DNA from: Mesorhizobium sp. CU3
GTDB lineage: Bacteria > Pseudomonadota > Alphaproteobacteria > Rhizobiales > Rhizobiaceae
DNA length: 64,000 nt
NCBI RefSeq assembly: GCF_006442965.1
Contig: NZ_VFWX01000011.1
Location: forward strand, 62,001-126,000
Direction: 5' to 3'
The notes below the pieces were generated by a model. It was not told the DNA's origin. It made no database searches and worked only from the letters and a program-made list of their open reading frames with translations. The position numbers and the translations under genes were made by a program. This document shows, piece by piece, positions 6,848 through 15,886 of the stretch. The stretch's first letter is position 1. Every line of letters starts with the position of its first letter.

Positions 6848-8518
6848 TCACCGCGTGACGAATACAGTCACCAGCGGCTTCTTGCCCCAGGCTTCGTTGG
6901 CGGCGCCGCGCACGGCGCGCCGAACGGCTTCCTGCACCAGATCGAGATCCTTGCGGCGCTGGCGCGGAATGGAGTCCACCGCGCCGATCGCGGCATCGAG
7001 CATCAAATCTTCCAGCGTCTCGCCCTTGGCATCGGCCTCGGCGACGCCGATCGCCACCAGGTCCGGATCGCCGGCGAGCTCGTATTTGTCATCGAGCACG
7101 ACATTGACTGCGACATGGCCGGCGAAGGAGAGCTTGCGGCGGTCGCGAATCCCCATCGCCTGGTCGGTGCCGATCAGCGAGCCGTCCTTGTAGAGGCGGC
7201 CGAACGGCACCTGGTCGATGATCGTCGCCGGCCCCGGCCAGAGCCTGAGCATATCGCCGTCGCGCACCTGCGCCACCTGGCCGATGCCCGACATCGACAT
7301 CAGCGAGCCCTGCGCCACCAGATGCGCCGCCTCGCCATGCACGGGAACGCCGATCTGCGGCCGCACCCATTCATACATCTTGCGAAGTTCGCTGCGGCGC
7401 GGATGTCCCGATACATGCACCAGCGCATCGCCATCCTCGATGATCTTCATGCCGAGGTCGATCAGCCGGTTCTTGATCTCCAGGATCGCCTTCTCGTTGC
7501 CCGGAATGGTGCGCGAGGAAAACACCACCGTGTCGCCGGCGGTCAGCGCCACCGACTTCATCTCGTCGCGCGACAGCTTGGCCAGCGCCGCCAGCGGCTC
7601 GCCCTGGCTGCCGGTGCAAATGATCACAAGGTTCTCGCGCGGGATGAAGCCGTAGTCTTCCTCTGCGATGAATTCAGGCAGGCCGTCCATGTAGCCGAGC
7701 TCGCCGGCGACATCGATGACGCGCTTCAGGGAACGGCCGAGCACCAGGCATTGCCGGCCGGCATCGCGCGCCGCGCGCGCGATCGACACGATACGCCCGA
7801 CATTGGAAGAGAAGGTGGTGACCGCGACGCGGCCCTTGGCTTTCTCGATGACGCCCTTAAGCCCCTCGCCGACTGCCACTTCCGAAGGCGACTCGCCTTC
7901 CCTCAGCGCATTGGTGGAATCGCAGATCAGCGCCAGCACGCCCTTGTCGCCATAGGCGCGGAAACGCGCTTCGTCGGTCTTGGGCCCGATCGTCGGCGCC
8001 GGGTCGATCTTCCAGTCGCCGGTGTGGATCACCGTGCCCGCCGGCGTGGTGATCGCCAGCGACATCGGCTCGGGAATCGAGTGCGCGACAGGGATGGCCT
8101 CGATCTCGAACGGGCCGACGGTGAATTTCTCGCCCGCACGGTAGATCGACGCCGGGATCTTCGGCGCGCCCTGCTCGCCCTGCCGCTTGGCTTCGAGCAG
8201 GCCGGCGGTGAACGGAGTCATCCAGACCGGCGCCTTCAGCTTTGGCCAGATGTCGAGCAGCGCGCCGTAATGGTCCTCATGCGCATGGGTGATGACGATG
8301 CCGCGCAGGCCGTCGATGTTTTCCTCGATGAAGCGCGTGTCGGGCAGGATGAGGTCGACGCCCGGATGCGCGCTGTCGGGAAACGTCACGCCGACATCGA
8401 CGACGATCCATTCGCGCGCGTCGGCGGGCCCATAGCCGTAAAGGGCGAAGTTCATGCCGATCTCGCCGACGCCGCCGAGCGGCGCGAAGACGAGTTCGGC
8501 GTTTTCCTTGTTCGCCAT
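6848..8518 (-). CDS. rnj: Ribonuclease J
   Basis: The 556-residue metallo-beta-lactamase/beta-CASP ribonuclease has 5'-3' exonuclease and endonuclease activity in mRNA decay and rRNA processing. The metal-binding HxHxDH motif is ITHAHEDHYG (His78, His80, Asp82, His83). Further marks are HTGDWKIDP, CDSTNAL, the beta-CASP region with FSSNVGRIVSIARAA, CTGSQGEPLAAL, FSSRTIPGNE and HVSGHPRRSEL. The C-terminal domain has the family's usual short end. RNase J replaces or complements RNase E functions in alphaproteobacteria. The start at 8518 follows a GGAAG-like site. It lies 51 bases after birA on the same strand and is probably in the same unit. Confidence 0.95.
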   Translation of the reverse strand: MANKENAELVFAPLGGVGEIGMNFALYGYGPADAREWIVVDVGVTFPDSAHPGVDLILPDTRFIEENIDGLRGIVITHAHEDHYGALLDIWPKLKAPVWMTPFTAGLLEAKRQGEQGAPKIPASIYRAGEKFTVGPFEIEAIPVAHSIPEPMSLAITTPAGTVIHTGDWKIDPAPTIGPKTDEARFRAYGDKGVLALICDSTNALREGESPSEVAVGEGLKGVIEKAKGRVAVTTFSSNVGRIVSIARAARDAGRQCLVLGRSLKRVIDVAGELGYMDGLPEFIAEEDYGFIPRENLVIICTGSQGEPLAALAKLSRDEMKSVALTAGDTVVFSSRTIPGNEKAILEIKNRLIDLGMKIIEDGDALVHVSGHPRRSELRKMYEWVRPQIGVPVHGEAAHLVAQGSLMSMSGIGQVAQVRDGDMLRLWPGPATIIDQVPFGRLYKDGSLIGTDQAMGIRDRRKLSFAGHVAVNVVLDDKYELAGDPDLVAIGVAEADAKGETLEDLMLDAAIGAVDSIPRQRRKDLDLVQEAVRRAVRGAANEAWGKKPLVTVFVTR

Positions 8519-8569
8519 AAATTTCTCTTCCTTCCTGGCCCTCAGGCCAAGCCAATCAAATCAAGCCAC

Positions 8570-9391
8570 TCAGGCGCGGGCCGACGCGACAGCGCCGAAA
8601 TGCACGTCGCCGGCGGCTATCGTCAAAACCGATCCCTCATCGTCGCGGATCACGAAACGGCAGTCCTCGTCAATGGTTTCGAAGACGCCGCGCACCACAT
8701 TGCCGTCAATTCTGACCGCAACCTCGCCGCCAAGGCCCGCCGCACGCGCCAGCCAGCGCTGGCGGATGGCATTGAGCCCGCGCCCGTCGTCCCACAGCCG
8801 CGCATTCTCGCTCCAGGCATCCGACAGCGCCAGGAACAGCGTCTCGGCATCACAATCGGCGCCCAGCGCCTGCAACGACGTCGCCGGATAAGGCAGATCC
8901 TGCGGATAGGCCGCGACGTTGACGCCGATGCCGACGGCCACCGCGAAACGGCCGCCTTCCAGCATGGCCGATTCCAAAAGGATGCCGGCGAGCTTGGCGC
9001 CCGAGGCCAGCACGTCGTTCGGCCATTTCAACTCGAAACGGTTGCGGCCCTGGCTGGCGCCATCGATGGCGACCGCGATCCGCCCTTTCGGCACCACGGC
9101 GTCGAGCGCGTCGGCGAGCGCCAGCCCGGCGACGAAGCCGAGCGTCGCGGCAAGCTTGAGCTCACCGCCGGGAAGAATAAGCAGCGTCGCCGCCAGATTG
9201 CCCTCGGGCATCAGCCAGGCGCGCCCGCGCCGCCCGCGTCCGCTTTCCTGCTTCTTGGTGACGACCCAGAGCCTGCCGGGATCGCCGGCCCGCGCATGCT
9301 CCAGCGCCACCGTGTTGGTGGAGCCGACGCTGTCATGCGCCTCGAGCCGGAACCCCTCCGACGCCGCGGTTGGAGCCAGCCGAAACGCCAT
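8570..9391 (-). CDS. birA: Biotin--[acetyl-CoA-carboxylase] ligase
   Basis: This 273-residue enzyme attaches biotin to the carrier protein of acetyl-CoA carboxylase. The catalytic domain begins with DSVGSTN, followed by the biotinyl-AMP loop ESGRGRRGRAW, PEGNLAATLLI, and KWPNDVLASGAKLAGILLES. A short C-terminal SH3-like domain ends the protein. There is no N-terminal helix-turn-helix, so it is a group I ligase and not a repressor. I chose the ATG at 9391, four bases after the nuoN stop; an in-frame start at 9436 would overlap nuoN by about 40 bases. birA at the end of the nuo operon is common in Rhizobiales and suggests read-through from nuo. Confidence 0.92.
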   Translation of the reverse strand: MAFRLAPTAASEGFRLEAHDSVGSTNTVALEHARAGDPGRLWVVTKKQESGRGRRGRAWLMPEGNLAATLLILPGGELKLAATLGFVAGLALADALDAVVPKGRIAVAIDGASQGRNRFELKWPNDVLASGAKLAGILLESAMLEGGRFAVAVGIGVNVAAYPQDLPYPATSLQALGADCDAETLFLALSDAWSENARLWDDGRGLNAIRQRWLARAAGLGGEVAVRIDGNVVRGVFETIDEDCRFVIRDDEGSVLTIAAGDVHFGAVASARA

Positions 9392-9395
9392 CCCG

Positions 9396-10832
9396 TCAGA
9401 AGAATGTTTTGGCTGCGGCTTCGGCATAATTGCCAATCGGCCCGCCGATCAGCACGTAGAACAGCACGAAGGCGCCGCTCAAGCCGAGCACGAGGCGCAG
9501 TTCGCTGGCCATCGGCACGAAGCCGCCGACCGGCTCGTCGAACCACATGATCTTGATGATGCGCAGATAATAGTAGGCGCCCACCACCGAGGCCAGCACG
9601 CCGATGATCGCCAGCGCGTAGAGATGCGCGTTGATCGCGGCGAGGAACACGTACCACTTCCCCCAGAAGCCGGCGAGCGGCGGAATGCCGGCCAGCGAGA
9701 ACATCAGGATGGTCAGGATGGTGGCCATGATCGGATTGGTCGACGACAGGCCCGCGAGATCGCTGATCTGCTCGACATTGCCTTCCTTGCGCCGCATGGC
9801 GAGGATGAAGGCGAAGGTGCCCAGCGTCATCACCAGATAGATCAGCATGTAGATGGCGACGCCGCGCACGCCGTCCTGGCTGTTGGCGGCAAGGCCGACC
9901 AGCGCATAGCCCATATGGCCGATCGAGGAATAGGCCATCAGGCGCTTGATGTTGGTCTGGCCGATAGCCGCGAAAGCGCCAAGCGCCATCGAGGCGATCG
10001 AGATGAAGACGACGATCTGCTGCCAGTCGGCGGCGACCGGCTTGAAGGCGCCCATGGTGACGCGCACGATCAGCGCCATCGCCGCCATCTTGGGCGCCGC
10101 CGCCAGGAAAGCCGTGATCGGAGTCGGCGCGCCTTCGTAGACGTCCGGCGTCCACATATGGAACGGCACGGCCGAGATCTTGAAGGCCAAGCCGGCCAGC
10201 ACGAAGACCAGGCCGAAGACGAGGCCGAGCTGGCGCTCGCCGCTGGAGAGCGCCGTCGCGATCTCATGGAAGCCGGTGTTGCCGGTGTAGCCGTAGACCA
10301 GGCTGATGCCGTAGAGCAGCATGCCCGACGACAGCGCGCCCAGCACGAAATACTTCAGGCCGGCTTCGGTCGAACGCACATTGTCGCGGTTGATCGCCGC
10401 CAGCACATAAATCGCCAGCGACTGCAGTTCGAGGCCGAGATAGAGCCCGATCATGCCGTTGGCCGAGATCATCAACAGCATGCCGAGCGTGCAGAGCAGC
10501 ACCAGCACCGGGAACTCGAACTTGTCGAAATGCTCCTGCTTGGCAAAGCGCATCGACATGATCAGCGTCACCGCCGAGCCGACCAGCGCCAGCACCTTCA
10601 TGAAGCTGCCGAAGGCGTCCTGCACGAAGGCGCCGCCATAGGCGGCGCCCTGCCCGCCCGAGAAGATCAGCCACAGGCCGGACAGCACCAGCACGGCGAC
10701 GGCCAGGCCGGTCACCGTCATGGTGTTGTTGGAGCGTGAATAGGCGCCGACCATCAGCAGCGCCAGCGCGCCGATGGCGAGGATCAGCTCCGGCGTCGAG
10801 AGCGAAAGACTGGAGTAAAGGTCCGGCGTCAT
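9396..10832 (-). CDS. nuoN: NADH-quinone oxidoreductase subunit N
   Basis: The 478-residue polytopic membrane subunit of complex I is one of three antiporter-like subunits in the proton-pumping arm. It has about 14 hydrophobic segments. The conserved core includes a lysine within FKISAVPFHMWTPDVYEGAPTP, the typical proton-channel region, and AYSSIGHMGYALVG. The ATG at 10832 begins MTPDLYSSLSLSTPELILA. It is the last structural gene of the nuo operon, 13 bases after nuoM, and birA follows four bases after its stop. Length and motifs agree with rhizobial NuoN. Confidence 0.96.
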   Translation of the reverse strand: MTPDLYSSLSLSTPELILAIGALALLMVGAYSRSNNTMTVTGLAVAVLVLSGLWLIFSGGQGAAYGGAFVQDAFGSFMKVLALVGSAVTLIMSMRFAKQEHFDKFEFPVLVLLCTLGMLLMISANGMIGLYLGLELQSLAIYVLAAINRDNVRSTEAGLKYFVLGALSSGMLLYGISLVYGYTGNTGFHEIATALSSGERQLGLVFGLVFVLAGLAFKISAVPFHMWTPDVYEGAPTPITAFLAAAPKMAAMALIVRVTMGAFKPVAADWQQIVVFISIASMALGAFAAIGQTNIKRLMAYSSIGHMGYALVGLAANSQDGVRGVAIYMLIYLVMTLGTFAFILAMRRKEGNVEQISDLAGLSSTNPIMATILTILMFSLAGIPPLAGFWGKWYVFLAAINAHLYALAIIGVLASVVGAYYYLRIIKIMWFDEPVGGFVPMASELRLVLGLSGAFVLFYVLIGGPIGNYAEAAAKTFF

Positions 10833-10845
10833 AGTCTATCCCCAG

Positions 10846-12351
10846 TCAGTTCGCCGCCGCGGTCTGCGCGGAATTGATGGATGCGGTGACGTTGGTGACG
10901 AGCGTCTTGACCGAAGCCGCCGTCGCGTCGAACACCGGCGCCGGATAGACGCCGAAGAAGATGACCAGCACCACCAGCGGATAGACGATCGCCTTCTCGC
11001 GGGTCGAAAGGTCGAGCAGGTTCTTCAAGCTGTCCTTGGTCAGCGCGCCGAAGATGACGCGGCGGTAGAGCCAGAGCGCATAGGCCGCCGACAGGATGAC
11101 GCCGGTGGCGGAGAAGAACGCCACCCAGGTGTTGACCTTGAACACGCCGAGCATGGTCAGGAATTCGCCGATGAAACCTGAGGTACCCGGGAGGCCGACA
11201 TTGGCCATGGTGAAGATCAGGAACACGGTGGCGTATTTCGGCATGTTGTTGACGAGACCGCCATAGGCGTCGATCTCGCGCGTATGCATGCGGTCGTAGA
11301 TGACGCCGACGCACAGGAACAGCGCGCCCGAAACGAGGCCGTGGCTTAGCATCTGGAAGATCGCCCCCTGCACGCCTTCCTGGTTCATCGCGAAGATGCC
11401 CATGGTGACGAAGCCCATATGCGCGACCGACGAATAGGCGATCAGCTTCTTCATGTCCTCCTGCATCAGCGCCACCAGCGAGGTGTAGATGATGGCGACG
11501 ACCGAGAGCGTGAACACCAGCGGCGCGAACATCGCCGACGCTTCCGGGAACATCGGCAGCGAGAAGCGCAGGAAGCCGTATCCGCCCATCTTCAGGAGGA
11601 TGCCGGCCAGGATGACCGAGCCGGCCGTCGGCGCCTCGACGTGCGCGTCTGGCAGCCAGGTATGCACCGGCCACATCGGCATCTTCACCGCGAAGGAAGC
11701 GAAGAAGGCGAGCCACAGCCAGGTCTGCATGTTGGCCGGGAAATGATGCGTCAAAAGCGTCGGGATGTCGGTGGTGCCCGACTGGAAGAACATCGCCATG
11801 ATGGCGAGCAGCATCAGCACCGAGCCGGCCAGCGTATAGAGGAAGAACTTGAATGAGGCGTAGACGCGCCGCTTGCCGCCCCAGACGCCGATGATGATGA
11901 ACATCGGGATTAGGCCGGCCTCGAAGAAGACGTAGAACAAGACGATGTCGAGCGCGCAGAACACGCCGATCATGAGCGTCTCGAGGATCAGGAAGGCGAT
12001 CATATAGGCCTTGACCCGCTTCTCGATCGCTTCCCACGAGGCGAGGATGCAGAACGGCATCAGGAAGGTGGTCAGGATGACGAACAGCATCGAGATGCCA
12101 TCGACGCCCATGTGGTAGGAAATGCCCGAATCCAGCCAGGCATGCTTTTCGACGAACTGGAAGCCGGCCTGCGAATTGTCGAAGCCCGTCCAGATGAACA
12201 GCGACACCACGAAGGTGAACGCCGTCGTGATGAAGGCGATGGCGCGGATGTTGCGGCGCGCGTTCTCATTGTCATCGTTGATGAACAGGATGAGCAGAAC
12301 ACCAACCAGTGGCAGGAAGGTGACCAGCGAGAGGATTGGCCAGTCGGTCAT
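10846..12351 (-). CDS. nuoM: NADH-quinone oxidoreductase subunit M
   Basis: The 501-residue antiporter-like membrane subunit of complex I begins MTDWPILSLVTFLPLVGVLL. Conserved parts include the glutamate region near FEAGLIPMFIIIGVWGG, the channel sequence KMPMWPVHTWLPDAHVEAPT and AYSSVAHMGFVTMGIF. About 14 hydrophobic segments are visible, as expected. Its start base is shared with the last base of the nuoL stop, so translation is coupled. Subunit M sits between L and N in the membrane arm and carries one of the proton channels. Confidence 0.96.
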   Translation of the reverse strand: MTDWPILSLVTFLPLVGVLLILFINDDNENARRNIRAIAFITTAFTFVVSLFIWTGFDNSQAGFQFVEKHAWLDSGISYHMGVDGISMLFVILTTFLMPFCILASWEAIEKRVKAYMIAFLILETLMIGVFCALDIVLFYVFFEAGLIPMFIIIGVWGGKRRVYASFKFFLYTLAGSVLMLLAIMAMFFQSGTTDIPTLLTHHFPANMQTWLWLAFFASFAVKMPMWPVHTWLPDAHVEAPTAGSVILAGILLKMGGYGFLRFSLPMFPEASAMFAPLVFTLSVVAIIYTSLVALMQEDMKKLIAYSSVAHMGFVTMGIFAMNQEGVQGAIFQMLSHGLVSGALFLCVGVIYDRMHTREIDAYGGLVNNMPKYATVFLIFTMANVGLPGTSGFIGEFLTMLGVFKVNTWVAFFSATGVILSAAYALWLYRRVIFGALTKDSLKNLLDLSTREKAIVYPLVVLVIFFGVYPAPVFDATAASVKTLVTNVTASINSAQTAAAN

Positions 12352-14324
12352 CAGAGCATCATCCAGGTGACGAGAGCGGCCACACCGATCAGCATGGCGA
12401 AGGCGTAGTGGTAGAGATAGCCGGTCTGCAGCTTGACGACCCGGTTGGTGACGTCGACCACGCGCGCCGAGATGCCGTCGGGACCGAGCCCATCGATGAT
12501 CGTGCCGTCACCGGTCTTCCACAGGAACCGTCCGAGACGCTTGGCCGGCTGCACGAACAGGAAGTCGTAGAGCTCGTCGAAATACCACTTGTTGAGCAGG
12601 AAGGCGTAGAGGCCGCGATGCTGTGCCGCCAGTTCCTTCGGCGCCTCCGGCTTGCGGATATAGAACTGCCAGGCGACCAAAAGGCCGATCAGCATGGCGA
12701 CGAAGGGCGCTAGTTCCACCCACAGCGGCAATTCGTGGATCTCGTGCAGGATCTCGTTTTCCGGCAGCGTGAACAGCGACGCCTTCCAGAAGTCGTGATA
12801 GCCCTCGCCGATGAAGGCGCCGTGGAAGATGATGCCCGCGAACAGCGCGCCGGCGGCCAGCACATAGAGCGGCACCAGCATCACCGGCGGCGATTCATGG
12901 ACATGGTGCATGACCTCGTGGCTGGCGCGCGGCTCGCCGTGGAAGGTCATGAAGATCAGCCGCCAGGAATAGAAGCTGGTGAAGCAGGCGGCGATCACCA
13001 GAAGCACGAAGGCAAGGCCCGCGACCGCATTGTGGCCGGCGAAGGACGTCTCGATGATGGCGTCCTTGGAGAAGAAGCCGGCGGTGCCGATCACCGTCGC
13101 CGGGATGCCGACACCGGTCAGCGCCAACGTGCCGATGATCATCATCCAGTAGGTGGTCGGGATCAGCTTCCTGAGACCGCCCATCTTGCGCATGTCCTGC
13201 TCGTCGGACACCGCATGGATGACCGAGCCGGAGCCGAGGAACAGCAGCGCCTTGAAGAAGGCGTGCGTGAACAGATGGAAGATCGCCGCGCCATAGGCAC
13301 CGACGCCGAGCGCCACGAACATGTAGCCGAGCTGCGAGCAAGTCGAATAGGCGATGACGCGCTTGATGTCGTTCTGCACGAGGCCAACGGTCGCCGCGAA
13401 GAAGGCCGTGAAAGCGCCGATGAAGGTAACGACGGTCAGCGCCGTATGCGAGAGTTCGAACAGCGGTGAGAGCCTGGCCAGCATGAACACGCCGGCGGTC
13501 ACCATAGTCGCGGCGTGGATGAGCGCGGAGACCGGCGTCGGACCCTCCATGGCGTCCGGCAGCCAGGTGTGCAGCGGCACCTGCGCCGACTTGCCCATGG
13601 CGCCCATGAAGAGCAGCAGGCAGACCACCGTCAGCGCCGACTGCTTGTCCAGCGCATGACCGAGGAAGGTCAGCACCGCGGCGCCCGCCGGCGCGCCTTC
13701 GGTCGGCAGGAAGGACGCCGCATTGGCGAAGATGGTGCCGAGGTTGACCGAGCCGAACAGCACGAACACGCCGAAGATACCGAGCGCGAAACCGAAGTCG
13801 CCGACGCGGTTGACGACGAAAGCCTTGATCGCCGCGGCATTGGCCGACGGCTTCTTGTACCAGAAGCCGATCAGGAGATAGGAGGCGAGACCGACGCCTT
13901 CCCAGCCGAAGAACATCTGGATGAGGTTGTCGGCGGTCACCAGCATCAGCATGGCGAAGGTGAACAGCGAAAGATAGGCGAAGAAGCGCGGCCTATTCGG
14001 GTCGTGGTGCATGTAGCCGATCGAATAGATATGGACCAGCGCCGACACGGTGTTGACGACGACCAGCATCACCACCGTCAGCGTGTCGATGCGGAGCGCC
14101 CAGGAGGCGTCGATGCCGCCCGACTGGATCCAGCGCAGCACCGGCACGGTGAACACCTCGCCATGGCCGAAGCCGACGGTGAAGAAGGCGATCCACGACA
14201 GCACCGCGGCGACCACCAGGAAGCCGGAGGTGATGTATTCGGATGCCTTGGCGCCGAGCGAATTGCCGAACACGCCGACAATCAGGAAGCCAAGCAGCGG
14301 GAGGAAGACGATAGCCTGATACAT
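12351..14324 (-). CDS. nuoL: NADH-quinone oxidoreductase subunit L
   Basis: NuoL is the distal antiporter-like subunit of complex I with a long lateral helix at its C-terminus. From the ATG at 14324 (MYQAIVFLPLLGFLIVG) it has 657 residues. A TTG at 14339 is in frame but would overlap nuoK, and related proteins begin with MY, so ATG is preferred. Key stretches are GWEGVGLASYLLIGFWY, KSAQVPLHTWLPDAMEGPTPVSALIHAATMV split over helices 7-8, AYSTCSQLGYMF and FFKALLFLGSGSVIH. The 3' end shares one base with nuoM. Confidence 0.96.
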   Translation of the reverse strand: MYQAIVFLPLLGFLIVGVFGNSLGAKASEYITSGFLVVAAVLSWIAFFTVGFGHGEVFTVPVLRWIQSGGIDASWALRIDTLTVVMLVVVNTVSALVHIYSIGYMHHDPNRPRFFAYLSLFTFAMLMLVTADNLIQMFFGWEGVGLASYLLIGFWYKKPSANAAAIKAFVVNRVGDFGFALGIFGVFVLFGSVNLGTIFANAASFLPTEGAPAGAAVLTFLGHALDKQSALTVVCLLLFMGAMGKSAQVPLHTWLPDAMEGPTPVSALIHAATMVTAGVFMLARLSPLFELSHTALTVVTFIGAFTAFFAATVGLVQNDIKRVIAYSTCSQLGYMFVALGVGAYGAAIFHLFTHAFFKALLFLGSGSVIHAVSDEQDMRKMGGLRKLIPTTYWMMIIGTLALTGVGIPATVIGTAGFFSKDAIIETSFAGHNAVAGLAFVLLVIAACFTSFYSWRLIFMTFHGEPRASHEVMHHVHESPPVMLVPLYVLAAGALFAGIIFHGAFIGEGYHDFWKASLFTLPENEILHEIHELPLWVELAPFVAMLIGLLVAWQFYIRKPEAPKELAAQHRGLYAFLLNKWYFDELYDFLFVQPAKRLGRFLWKTGDGTIIDGLGPDGISARVVDVTNRVVKLQTGYLYHYAFAMLIGVAALVTWMML

Positions 14325-14335
14325 GGTGGTTCCCG

Positions 14336-14644
14336 TCAACCCTTCATCGCGCTCACGTCTTCGACCGCGATCGAGCCGCGGTTGCGGAAGAAGACGACAA
14401 GAATGGCAAGACCGATCGCCGCCTCGGCCGCCGCGACCGTCAGCACGAACAGGGCGAAGACCTGTCCGACGAGGTCATGCAGCGCCGCCGAGAAAGCGAC
14501 GAAATTGATGTTGACCGCGAGCAGGATGAGTTCGACCGACATCAGGATGACGATGATGTTGCGGCGGTTCAGGAAGATGCCGAAGACGCCCAGCGTGAAC
14601 AGGATCGCCGATACGGTCAGATAATGCGCGATGCCGACGACCAT
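14336..14644 (-). CDS. nuoK: NADH-quinone oxidoreductase subunit K
   Basis: The 102-residue membrane subunit of complex I starts at 14644 (MVVGIAHYLTVSAILFTLG). It has three transmembrane segments and the conserved glutamates in SVELILLAVNINFV and VAAAEAAIGLAILVV, which lie on the proton-translocation path between subunits. A longer frame upstream of it (to 15391) is only the out-of-frame opening over nuoJ. It follows the nuoJ stop by two bases and runs to a few bases before the nuoL ATG. Size and sequence agree with rhizobial NuoK. Confidence 0.96.
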   Translation of the reverse strand: MVVGIAHYLTVSAILFTLGVFGIFLNRRNIIVILMSVELILLAVNINFVAFSAALHDLVGQVFALFVLTVAAAEAAIGLAILVVFFRNRGSIAVEDVSAMKG

Positions 14645-14646
14645 CT

Positions 14647-15267
14647 TCAGATACCCTCGCCCGACTTGACCTTGCGTATTTCCATGCCCGTCGCCGGCGT
14701 GCGGCCGACCTGGGCGGCGATCGACTGCCGCTTGACCCCTTCCTTGTGGCGCAGCGTCAAGACGATGGCGCCAATCATGGCGACCAGCAGCACCAGGCCG
14801 GAAATCTGGAAGTAGTAGAGGTAGTCCGTATAGAGGATGTCGCCGAGCGCTGCCGTGTTGGAGCGCGTGGCGAGGTCCGGCGTCTGTTTCGCCACCGTCG
14901 CGGCAAGCCGGGGCGCGAAGGTGTAGCCGCCGAGCACGATGATCAGCTCGGCCGCCAGGATAAGGCCGACCAGCGCGCCGATCGGCGCATATTGCAGCGC
15001 GCCCTGCTTCATCTCGGCGAAGTCGACGTCGAGCATCATGACGACGAACAGGAAAAGCACCATCACCGCGCCGACATAGACGACGAGCAGGATCATCGCC
15101 AGGAACTCGGCGCCCGTCAGCATGAACAGACCGGCGGCGTTGAAGAAGGTCAGGATCAGGAACAGCACGGAATGCACGGGGTTGCGCGACGAAATGACCA
15201 TGAAGGCCGACGCCACGGCGATAAAGGCGAAGAGGTAGAAGAAAGCCGCCTCTAATCCAGTCAGCAT
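14647..15267 (-). CDS. nuoJ: NADH-quinone oxidoreductase subunit J
   Basis: The 206-residue membrane subunit of complex I has five hydrophobic segments. Conserved sequence includes SRNPVHSVLFLILTFFNAAGL and MILLVVYVGAVMVLFLFVVMML, the latter containing the helix with the pi-bulge known from complex I structures. The C-terminus, after about residue 170, is a polar tail (HKEGVKRQSIAAQVGRTP). It follows nuoI across a 127-base gap, the widest spacing inside this operon apart from the gaps flanking the extra gene. That gap shows no other gene. Confidence 0.95.
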   Translation of the reverse strand: MLTGLEAAFFYLFAFIAVASAFMVISSRNPVHSVLFLILTFFNAAGLFMLTGAEFLAMILLVVYVGAVMVLFLFVVMMLDVDFAEMKQGALQYAPIGALVGLILAAELIIVLGGYTFAPRLAATVAKQTPDLATRSNTAALGDILYTDYLYYFQISGLVLLVAMIGAIVLTLRHKEGVKRQSIAAQVGRTPATGMEIRKVKSGEGI

Positions 15268-15394
15268 GGGATTCCCCGGGTTCCTGTCCGGACAAAAGGC
15301 TCAGCGCCTCCTGCCCGATGTTCGCCGCCGCCTCCGGCTGGCAAAGTTGCGTGTTCCTTAGACGAGGCCCCTCGCCCCGTCCATGCGTCAAATG

Positions 15395-15886
15395 TCAGCG
15401 ATAGGGCGAGTCCAGCGCGATGTTGCGCGCCAGTTCCCGCTCCCAGCGATCGCCGTTGGCGAGCAGCTTTTCCTTGTTGTAGTAGAGCTCCTCGCGCGTC
15501 TCGGTCGCGAATTCGAAGTTCGGCCCCTCGACGATGGCGTCGACCGGGCAGGCTTCCTGGCAGAAGCCGCAATAGATGCACTTCACCATGTCGATATCGT
15601 AGCGCACGGTGCGGCGCGTGCCGTCGTTGCGGCGCGGGCCGGCCTCGATGGTGATCGCCTGCGCCGGGCAGATCGCTTCGCACAGCTTGCAGGCGATGCA
15701 GCGTTCCTCGCCGTTCGGATACCGGCGCAGCGCATGTTCACCGCGGAAGCGCGGGCTGGTCGGCCCCTTCTCGTGCGGATAGTTGATCGTCTCCTTCGGC
15801 GCGAAGAACTGGCGCATCGACAGGAAGAAGGCGCTGACGAAATCCTTCAGCAGCAGCGATTTTGCGGCTTGGCCAAGAGCGGACAT
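15395..15886 (-). CDS. nuoI: NADH-quinone oxidoreductase subunit I (two 4Fe-4S)
   Basis: The 163-residue peripheral-arm subunit carries clusters N6a and N6b, relaying electrons towards subunit B. Two ferredoxin motifs are intact: CIACKLCEAICP (63-74) and CIYCGFCQEACP (103-114). The start MSALGQAAKSLLLKDF is at 15886 and overlaps the nuoH stop by one base (TGATG). The N-terminal amphipathic stretch before RGEHALRRYPNGEERC is the membrane-contact part. Length and motifs are standard for alphaproteobacteria and mitochondrial TYKY. Confidence 0.96.
   Translation of the reverse strand: MSALGQAAKSLLLKDFVSAFFLSMRQFFAPKETINYPHEKGPTSPRFRGEHALRRYPNGEERCIACKLCEAICPAQAITIEAGPRRNDGTRRTVRYDIDMVKCIYCGFCQEACPVDAIVEGPNFEFATETREELYYNKEKLLANGDRWERELARNIALDSPYR

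Noticed and set aside
7115..9550. 811-codon plus-strand open frame opposite rnj and birA
   Set aside because: It is antisense to two well-supported genes. Its product is a low-complexity His/Arg/Asp-rich sequence with no family features, typical of antisense frames in high-GC DNA.
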